DNA of 64,000 nucleotides from Campanula takesimana. Taxonomy: Eukaryota > Streptophyta > Magnoliopsida > Asterales > Campanulaceae. The notes below the pieces were generated by a model. That model was not told the DNA's origin. It saw only the letters and a program-made list of their open reading frames with translations, and did not search any database. The DNA is taken from contig JAOWBW010000049.1 in NCBI GenBank assembly GCA_026119855.1, positions 291,001-355,000 of the forward strand. The letters run 5' to 3'. The position numbers and the translations under genes are program-made. Positions 47,554 to 56,592 of this stretch are shown in pieces. Position 1 is the stretch's first letter, and each line of letters starts with the position of its first letter.

Positions 47554-48068
47554 CTCACAACATACATCAATTCACTATTCTCTCTCACTCATTCTCTTTC
47601 TTACTTTACTTTTACACTCACAACACTTATATCACTTCCACCATTTCTTATTCTCCGTGCATTTGAGAGGTAAGACTCTTACTCTGAGACAGATGGAGCA
47701 TTACTTAGGTAACCATTATATTTTAATTTACTATTTAAGCTCATAATTACTATAATGTCAACTATAATTAAAACATTATTTTCTCAATCGAGCAAGAGTA
47801 AAAATTGACATCATTATTAGACAAACGAAGTAAATTTTTAAAAAATTTATAGAGTTATTCTTAACCAATACTATTAACCAATCTTAATATTTATTTTATA
47901 CTATAGTAACTAAAACTATTTCCACTATTATTACAAAATCACAAGTAGATTTATATATATCTTTAAATTTATTTGTATTTATGTAAAATATTTAATAATT
48001 ATATAATGTAATTATAAATATCCACGCTCAAAAGAAAACACCGGTGCGTAGCACGGATTAATCCCTAG

Positions 48069-50228
48069 TAACAATGAAAAGCGTGTACAGTGAGCGTGAA
48101 ATGATAGACCAGTATGCTCTCCTAGTCTCCTTCACATTTCCGATTTGTGTGTAGCAAATTTGGTGATGCACAAAGCTATGGTGCTGATATGAGTTCAAGT
48201 CATTAAGGTTATTGATTCACCATGACTATTGTTGTTGGAACGGTATAAGTATAATTGAATTTTCATTAAATTATGATTAAAGTTTAATTAAGTTAACGGT
48301 AACTAACGGAAAGCTTACTATAGTTAGTCTATAGCACGGGTATTTTCTTTTATATATAAGCAAGCAAAATTGACTTCATTGGAATAAGGGGTCGTTTGTT
48401 TTTTCTTTTCAGCACTTATTTGCCACTTGACACTTATTCATTCAGACATTTCCAAATTCAACATGTTTTTTTTTTTTTTTTTTTTTTTTTGTTGCAATTT
48501 AGATCTGGAAGGATTTGAATATCCACTTATTTTTCAAACTTAATGAAGATTTATTTGCCTCTTAATGATTTTTTTCTATATATAATCTTTGCATGAACTT
48601 GTAATTGCAGAAATACTCAACCCAAACACTAGATCAAGAAAAATTTAAGTCATCTATCTACTATATTCAATGACATAATCATAATTCCTCTTATGAATTC
48701 AGACGAATGATAAAACAAGTTCAGTAATTCAGAAATCGTGCCGTCTCTTCTTATGTGATTTCAGATTTCAGAAGTTAACACTTAATCAAACAACTTGAGC
48801 CAAATCCTCTGATTTTGACTCATGCAAGGGTGAGTTCAAATTAGGGGTTGCAAAAATTCCGAACCCGTCCCAAACCCGTAGTGATTCGCCCCTGATTGGA
48901 AGGGTTTTGGAAGTGTTTTTTGAAACCCGGTGGGTTTGGGACGGGTTTGGGATTACCATAAATCTGCACCGTTTTAACCCGAACCCGTGTAATTTATAAT
49001 TATTTTTTGTAATATGTCTTTATATGTTAATAATATTTATGTATAATTATAATTTATGTTTAATGATGAATAGCGTTTTTTCTTTTTATATACTCCCTCT
49101 GTCCCAAAATACATGTAGTTTAAGGGGTTGAAATTTGTCCCAAAATGTATGTAGTTGTGCTTTTATCAAGACATCTTTGACATTGTTTGTCAAATATACC
49201 CTTATTTATGATGATAGTCGTCATTGTAAAAACATTTAATTGTCTTGATACTTGAAATATTTCAAGGGTAATTTAGTCCATTAGACATGCATTGATTGCT
49301 TTTCTTAATTTGTGTGAAAATCCTAAAACTACAAATATTTCGGGACGGATGGAGTACTATTTAAGGGTTTTATTTTTATTAATAATAAAAAATAAAACAA
49401 AAAATAAGTAGCATGGCACAAAAAATAGTTAAGTTTCGACAAGTTTTACTTTAAACGGGGAGGAGCGGGTCTGGGTTTTGGGTTTTGTGTATACCGGGAC
49501 AGGGCGGGTCGGGTTTGGGAGAAAATGAGTAAGAGCGGGTTTGGGAAATAGCAAACCTGCCGCGAACCCGCCCCGTTGCCATACCAGAGAGTCCAATGGA
49601 TTAAATCATTAGTTTAGGGGGTTATTTGTTGAAATATACTAAGGGCACAAAAAAATCACAAAATCTTAAGTGTAATAATTTTATTGGTGTTTTTAATTAG
49701 AGTGTGGCGAGTCTATTATTGATGCAACCAATAAAATATTATCACCTCATTTTGTGAGCAAGATTTTATGACCTTATTTTGTGTCTTTATCATTGCTCTG
49801 TTTGTTATCTTATCTAATTTAGGAACAATATTAGGGGCACAAAAAAGTCACCAAATATTGCTCACAAAATCTTAGGTGTCATAATTTTATTGGTGTTTTT
49901 AAGTAGAGTGTGGCGGATCCATTATCGATGCAACTAATAAAATATCGCCACCTCATTTTATGAGCAAGATTGTGTGAACTTATTTTGTGCTCTTGCTCCT
50001 AATTTAGAGCCCTAATTGCAGTTTTTAAGTTTTCAGTGAGGTGCCACACACAATGACAAGTCACAACTAATCCTCTCCTATAAACTCTTCGATCTCATCG
50101 CCATCTTTATTTCTTGTTCTGACAGGCGGATTCTCCAACCTTCCCCGATCCGAAAAGAAAAGAATCCCTTTTTTGATGTATCAAGAATCATTTTTTCTTT
50201 CATACTGATAAAGGAAAAATTGACAGGC
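48069..50228. other. MITE-rich spacer and upstream region of the second accD chimera
   Basis: No gene. An element-like stretch runs from about 48388 (ggtcgtttgttttttctttt, with a T tract at 48464-48490) to 48797 (cacttaatcaaacaac). A block of gaacccg/cgggtttggg words fills 48843-49590 around the Stowaway element at 49093. Two MITEs of the AGCAATGCTA family lie at about 49647-49799 and 49833-50010. From about 50085 the leader shared with the first chimera begins. Confidence 0.55.
49093..49354. repeat. Stowaway-like MITE
   Basis: Left end ctccctctgtcccaaaatac, right end atatttcgggacggatggag, flanked by TA; inserted within the cgggtttggg-rich block. Confidence 0.8.
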
Positions 50229-52775
50229 ATGGCTGCAGCTTTTTCTTCCATCCTTGAATGCAATGGCTTTGCATCAATTGACTGTAAGCAACCCTCTTAT
50301 TCTTCGAATTTATCTTCAATTTTGTCTCTTTATTCATTTTCTTCAGCGATTTTGATTCTGTTTTGCTGGGTGTGTACAATTCTCTGTATATTTTGAGTTC
50401 AAATGAATGATGGTCTTTCTTTTTCGAGAGCGAGATTATCGGATTTGGAATCAGTGTGAAGTAAATTAGCTGTGATGCTTATTTGGTTGTTATGTTATAA
50501 TGTTATGTTTTGATTGTGCATTATATTTTGTAAACCTAAATCATTACTGGGGGGTGTTTATGAATTTTGATTTTATCCGTCCCAAAATGAATGTCCGAAA
50601 ATGTACTCACTCTGACCCTACATGAATGTATATTTTCAAGAATTTCGTCCCAAATGAATTGTCATTTTTGGAAAAAAAATAATTGTTCCTAAATGTTTTT
50701 TTACCAACTTTTTTTTCACTAGTCTCTTTTATACTTGCAAAACTAAATATATTATATATGAATCTTTGCCGCTAAATTGTATAAAAAGTAGAGATTTTCA
50801 GATGTCTCTTAAAATGAAATTTGGACATTCATTTAGGGATAGAGGAAGTAGCACTTTTTTGTGTTTTGAGTTATGTTTAGGGGGGAGAAAACCAAAACTA
50901 TCACGTCCAATATGGAGATATAATCAGTAACTTAAACAATAGTTAGAGTGGTCAAAATCTACCCTAGCGGAAGTGATGGCACAGGATAATTTGAGTTATG
51001 TTGTTGTTAGTAAAAACAAGCCATTGAGTTAACTGAAAGATAAAAAAGGGTGAGATACATTGTTTTACATCTTTATACGATATTCATTCCATTCCCGTTT
51101 CTGGGTTTCATTTGATTGTAAGGATCACTTTTTCTGGGCTGATTCAGTTCATAGTTTCGTACAAGCTATTCAAGTTAGTGAGATATGGAACAAAGTTACA
51201 AGGCATAGGATTACAGTAAAAACATTATGAACAGAAGTTACAATACACATGGATTATGGTAAAAGCATTATGGTATACACTTGATATAATCTACCAAATT
51301 CTTCTCTCTGCTTATCCCATTGATACTAGCAAAAGCAAAATCTTTGACACAGGCGGGATGCAAGCTTTTCCCAGAAAAAAATAGAAATATTAGTGTTTAA
51401 AAATGCTTTAGAAATATAGATATGTTGAAAATAAGGAAATAACAATATCATTGTAAAAGAAAGCACACCGCAATTGCGTGTTAATATTAACTTGTAGTAC
51501 ATAGAAACTTGTATGCAATCCCTTCTAGTTAACTTTTAAACATGCTTTGTAATTGCCTTTGATTTAAAGATCAGTGAGTTTTGATGGACCGTGGCATATG
51601 AACACATAATATAAGAAGGAACAGGGGTTACAGTTTGATAATAGGGCAGACATTTAGTTTGATTTCGCTCTTCTCATTGGAATTTCTCAATCATCCTGAT
51701 ACAGAATGATGATACTACTTCAGAATCCAAGGACGTCTCTTGTTTGCTTTAAGTTCATATATACCCCCAACAGATTGGACTAGACTTGTGAACTGTACGC
51801 CTTTCTTGCTTTCACCTATTTACAATATTTTTTCTTTTCTCAGCTCAAAGAAGCAGAAACCTTAAAGCAACAGCTTCTTTAACCGTGTCAAGAATGAGGA
51901 CTGGATTCGTTGCTGGCTCAGGAACGGGAAGCTTAACAGCTATGAGAAGCGGAGCAGAAGCTCGAATTCAGAAGGGATGCAAGACGACAAACCCTTATTT
52001 GATCTCATATCTAGGGTCTAAACTCATGGGGCCCAATCAGTCAATTTCAGTACCTCGTGCAACTGCAAGTTACGCGACTAAGCAAGAGAGCTATCAAAAG
52101 TACGAAGATGATTTCGACCCAAGTGAATTATTTCCTCCGGCGGAAGATGAAGACGAAGAAGCCGGAGACAGTTACATGAACCGTTACGAATCTTATCAAA
52201 GAGACACAGGATTAGCTGATGCAGTTCAAACTGGCACAGGGGAACTAAACGGTATTCCCATAGCCCTAGCAGTTATGGATTTTCAATTTATGGGGGGCAG
52301 TATGGGGTCTGTTGTAGGGGAGAAAATCACCCGTTTGATTGAGTACGCTGGTGAAAACTCGCTCCCCCTCATCATTGTGTGCGCTTCTGGAGGGGCCCGC
52401 ATGCAAGAAGGGAGCTTGAGCTTGATGCAAATGGCTAAAATATCTGCAGCATTATATGATTATCAATCGAACAAGAAGTTATTCTATATTCCTATCCTCA
52501 CCTCCCCTACCACTGGAGGAGTGACAGCTAGTTTTGCTATGTTGGGTGATATTATCATTTCTGAACCGGGGGCCTACATTGCATTTGCGGGCAAGCGTGT
52601 GATTGAAGAAACTTTGAAAATCAAAGTTCCTGATGGTGTACAACAGGCTGAGTATTTGTTCGAGAAGGGCCAGATTGACCTGATTGTACCGCGTCCTCTT
52701 ATGAAAGACGTCCTCACGGAGTTATTACAGTTTCATGGATTCCTTCCAAAACAAAAGCAAGTCAAGCAGAAGTAG
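50229..52775 (+). CDS. Nuclear chimeric gene: KASI-type presequence plus accD carboxyltransferase half
   Basis: Two exons, 50229-50283 (55 nt) and 51844-52775, GT-AG, 328 aa. Exon 1 length, intron phase and presequence (MAAAFSSILECNGFASIDS, QRSRNLKATASLTVSRM) match the gene at 43020. Residues 38-97 are a KASI exon 2 piece longer than in the sister: GSGTGSLTA, RIQKG, LMGPNQSIS and RATASY; the KASI active Cys is replaced. An acidic linker (about 104-126) follows. From residue 128 the accD carboxyltransferase half is intact: YQRDTGLADAVQTG, MDFQFMGGSMGSVVGEKITR, CASGGARMQEGSLSLMQMAK, TSPTTGGVTASF and AYIAFAGKRVIE, ending at 328. The zinc ribbon is absent. Inferred role: catalytic piece of plastid acetyl-CoA carboxylase beta subunit, working with the product of the gene at 43020 and with AccA. 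Confidence 0.92.
50610..50849. repeat. Degenerate Stowaway-like MITE in second chimera intron
   Basis: Left part cactctgaccctacatgaat, right part ggacattcatttagggatag followed by aggaag. Related in sequence to the element at the start of the window. Confidence 0.5.
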
Positions 52776-53779
52776 GATGTTGCTACTTTTTTTCTCAATG
52801 GTATTCTGGTACACCCCTCTTAATCATAGGCCTGGTCTGGTGGAGATTTTTCATATGCATATGTTTTTTTCTTGTAATAACATTTGATCAGTCAGTTCAA
52901 AAAGTGAATTTATTTTGGTTTCAACAGTTGAAAATGTGCACCAATTTTGAGCTTCTTTTCAAAAGCTTTGTTGTTAATGATTTACTTATTTATACCTGAA
53001 AAAAGAGGTACTCTGAGAGATTTTATGGCTTTATGCTTGGCGTTGTTGTTGACCATTTAGGCATGCATGAACATCCTTCTGTTTGTGAAATACGACTACT
53101 ATTCATTATTCACTCGACTTGGCGAGTCTAGCTCGACTCCGACTTGATCTTTGTTGCATTTAATATGTGAAATGAACAATCTGGAGTGTAAGTTGCGATA
53201 ATCTAGTTCAGATTACTTGTATATAGAGCTGAAATTTTCATGTCTTTGAGTTTGATAGTCTATTTCAGATTACTTGTATATAGAGCTGAAATTCTCATGT
53301 CTTTGAGATTGTCCGCCAAAGATGGCATCTTGCACATTTATGGCAAGACAGCTGCGGATAAAACAGTTAAGCATTCTTTAGTTCAACTGATCAAACATCA
53401 AATAAAAAATGGGTTGTTTAAGAGTTGTTAAACAGCTTGTTGGAAAACATACAGTTGAACATAGTTCAGTTTTCGTCTAAAATTACTTAAAACTCAATTA
53501 AAGCACCCCCCCCCCCTTTTTAATTTTCCTAGTGATCATCGCCATTTTTGTCTGCTGACTGCTAATCAGTAGTTAGATGGAGTTTCCAATTTTGTACAAA
53601 GAAACCCCAAAAGTTTCTTCTTTGTTATCTCCTTCCCAAATTTTAACATTTTTTTCTGTTTGCCTGATAATACGAAGTTGTTTCTCTCTTTCTATATTTA
53701 GATTTTGTGATTACAGACAGTACCTCCATTGTTGAAGATGGGTTGTATTAGAGTAGAGTAGAGTAGAATAGAGAGAGAG
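52776..53779. other. Spacer between second accD chimera and KASI
   Basis: About 1 kb with the 3' UTR of the chimera and the promoter of KASI. A direct repeat of about 45 bp containing cagattacttgtatatagag occurs near 53210 and 53267. No gene recognised. Confidence 0.6.
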
Positions 53780-55863
53780 ATGGCAGGGATTACAGCTACT
53801 ACTACCTGTTCAGCTGGTTTAATTTTCAAAACTAAAGAATCAGTTAACAATGGTGGAATCTTAATGCAGCAGCATTACAATGGCCTCCGTGCTATTGAAA
53901 ACTGCAAATTATCAAACCGGTCCGTTTCCATTTCAGGTAAAAGATGCAGAAAGATCAGAGCCATGTCTTCTCAGACTGTTGCAGCTCCCAAGCGAGAAAC
54001 TGACCCCAAGAAAAGGGTTGTCATTACTGGAATGGGGGTTGTTTCTGTCTTTGGCAACGACGTAGACACATTTTATGACAAACTACTAGAGGGAACCAGT
54101 GGAGTAACCCTAATCGATAGGTTCGATGCTTCCACTTTCTCTGTCCGATTCGCAGGGCAGATTCGTAATTTCTCATCTGTCGGCTACATTGACGGGAAAA
54201 ATGATCGCCGTCTCGATGATTGCTGGAGATACTGTTTGGTAGCAGGCAAGAAAGCTCTAGAAGATGCCAACCTTGGTAAACAAGTCCTCGATACTGTAAG
54301 TTCCCCCCCCCTCCCCAATTAATCTTCTTGAAAAAAAATCCAACTTGTTTTAAACTTTTAATAACTGAAAATTAATGCGTGTTAATATTACAGATGGACA
54401 AAACGAGGATAGGAGTCTTGGTTGGATCAGGAATGGGAGGATTAACGGCTTTTAGCAACGGAGTTGAAGCTCTTATTGAGAAGGGATATAAAAAGATTAC
54501 GCCTTTTTTCATTCCTTATTCAATCACCAATATGGGGTCCGCGTTGTTAGCTATTGACACAGGCTTGATGGGGCCCAACTACTCCATTTCAACAGCTTGT
54601 GCAACTGCTAATTACTGCTTTTATTCTGCTGCAAACCATATTAGAAGAGGCGAGGCTGATATTATGGTGGCTGGTGGGACAGAGGCTGCTGTTAATGCGA
54701 TTGGGGTTGGTGGCTTTATAGCTTGTCGAGCTTTGTCTCATAGAAATGAAGAGCCCCATCAAGCTTCAAGGCCATGGGACCAAGGTCGTGATGGCTTTGT
54801 TATTGGAGAAGGCTCTGGTGTGCTTGTAAGTAGTATAACAACTTTTCAATCTCAAACACGGGTCCGTTCCCATTTGTTTTTTTTCTTCTAAATATTATTT
54901 CTTGTCAGTTTAAATTATGACAGATTATGGAAAGTTTGGAGCATGCGTTAAAAAGAGGAGCTAATATTGTTGCGGAGTATTTGGGAGGTGCCATAACCTG
55001 TGATGCTCATCATATGACAGATCCTCGCAAAGATGGACTTGGAGTGTCGTCTTGCATTACTAAGAGCTTGGAAGACGCTGGGGTTTCCCCTGAAGAGGTG
55101 AGTGAGTTCTTGAATTCGCATGTTTTATTTATTTACTTTATTAATTTAGTTTTTGGGACGGAAACTTGTTTATTGATGAATTGTAGGTGAACTATGTGAA
55201 TTGCCATGCAACGTCAACACTTGCTGGTGATTTGGCTGAGGTCAATGCGATCAAGAAAGTCTTTAAGAATACATCCGAGATAAAGATGAATGGAACTAAG
55301 GCAAGAATCAATGCTTAATTCTTCTCTCCCCCCCCCCCCCCCCCAAAAAAAAATATATATATGTACTGTTGCAGATTACTCGAGCATTGCACTGATGGTT
55401 GTACTCTACAACATCTGTCGTGTTCTTTCTATAGTCTATGATTGGGCACGGGCTTGGAGCTGCAGGTGGTCTGGAAGCAATCGCGTGCATAAAAGCAATC
55501 AACACTGGGTGGCTACATCCAACAATCAACCAAGATGTATATATCGAATTTAACCTTCACTCTCCAGTCCCTTTGTAGTTTCATTTTTTGGCTTCCATTT
55601 TTTCGTTATTTCATCTCTATTTTCATATCTGCAGAATTTGGAGCCTCTTGTCGATATTGACACTGTCCCTAATGTCAAGAAGCAGCATGAAGTCAACGTT
55701 GGTACGTACATTTTCAACAACACACACATAAAAAAAAAATGTAGTAGCCCGGTCCTAACATTTATATGGATATTTGTGTTTGATTGCGTTTGCAGCTATT
55801 TCTAACTCATTTGGGTTTGGAGGGCACAATTCAGTCGTTGCATTCGCTCCATACAAGCCATAA
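53780..55863 (+). CDS. KAS1: Plastid 3-ketoacyl-ACP synthase I
   Basis: Seven exons: 53780-54295, 54394-54825, 54924-55097, 55187-55300, 55435-55536, 55635-55701 and 55796-55863; 490 aa. Residues 1 to about 65 are a transit peptide, and the enzyme core begins at KRVVITGMGVVSVFGNDVD. Catalytic residues of the Cys-His-His class are present: C241 in ISTACATANY, H381 in NCHATSTLAGD, K412 in GTK and H417 in SMIGHGLGAAGG; the C-terminus has GFGGHNSVVAF. It elongates acyl-ACP from C4 to C16 with malonyl-ACP in the plastid stroma. Intron 4 begins with GC (AAG|GCAAGA) instead of GT; the other five are GT-AG. The conserved length and active site show it is the functional copy. The transit-peptide part has no intron, unlike the two chimeras. 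AATAAA lies at 56039-56044. Confidence 0.97.
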
Positions 55864-56312
55864 CTGGACTCAAGATTTCTTACCTTTTATCTCGCAAACG
55901 AGTGATTTTTGAGATCATATAACAACGATGCAAAACGACGGAACTTGCATGTCGCGATGAGTTGGTAACTTTTACAATTTGTTTCATCAGACTTGTTAGA
56001 TGTTTTGAAGAGATAAGATGATTCAATGTTGATCAAATAATAAAACTTGAGTGACATTTTATCATTCTTGATGTAATTTAAGGATATGAAATCCAGTACC
56101 AGAATTTTCCGAATTCGTCAATGCAAATAAAAGCTTATTGGGCTAGATCTCCGTGAAAGGTAATTAAGCCCAGACCCGCTTTTTTACCGGGTCGAGCCCA
56201 TTCTTCAATTCGTTGAGCCCAACACATGAAGCCCATTTACGTTGGTAGGAATAGGAAGTTGATCGGCATTGATTGAAGAGTGGTCCTACCTATTCAAGCT
56301 CGACCTACAACC
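55864..56312. other. KASI 3' flank
   Basis: Contains the KASI 3' UTR and then a short unique stretch up to the copia target site. Nothing else recognised. Confidence 0.6.
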
Positions 56313-56561
56313 TGTGAACTAAAAAGGCAATAGGAACGAGAGAGATAGGCTGGAAACTTGTTATTCATTCATAACTCAAAAGCCTAATATATAGGCAATT
56401 ACAAAACAGAAAGAGCACTAAAATAGGACTGATAACAACCCATGATTTCCCTAATCCATTACTCCACTAACTCCTACAAAGTAGAAAACAAATAAACAAA
56501 CTCCTAAGACTAGGTCAACTAAGAAACTAGAGCAGCTAACAAACTGCAATTTATTTCAACA
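56313..56561 (-). repeat. 3' LTR of the copia element
   Basis: 249 bp, TG...CA, same sequence as 60789-61037 by eye. It is the 3' LTR because the element reads on the minus strand. Confidence 0.95.
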
Positions 56562-56592
56562 GTCCCTCCCTTAAACTGATGTTTTCTAACAT

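Larger units (their letters stand above)
46503..47700. repeat. Stowaway-like MITE opened by two later insertions
   Basis: Left end ttccctccgtctcagggtaa and right end ttactctgagacagatggag are inverted. The interior is interrupted at 46524-46904 and at 47028-47553. Confidence 0.7.
45895..48068 (+). mobile_element. Helitron between the two accD chimeras
   Basis: Starts tctatatttattaaaataaa after an A; ends with a hairpin (gtgcgtagcac), then ggattaatcc, CTAG and a T at 48069. Contains a TA-rich field (about 46020-46490) of actattactattaatagt-type words like that at 18640-19600, then a Stowaway MITE with two further insertions. No Helitron proteins. It begins about 45 bp after the polyadenylation signal of the first chimera. 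Confidence 0.7.

Noticed and set aside
51885..52100. Calling the second chimera a KASI gene because of its GSGTG and MGPN motifs
   Set aside because: The KASI part is only about 60 residues, lacks the catalytic Cys and stops before His and Lys; two thirds of the protein is accD.
43020..52775. Reading the two accD genes as plain nuclear copies of plastid DNA (NUPTs)
   Set aside because: Both frames are open, each has a spliced presequence and KASI-derived sequence fused in frame, and conserved accD motifs are retained. A NUPT would carry plastid flanking DNA and decay.
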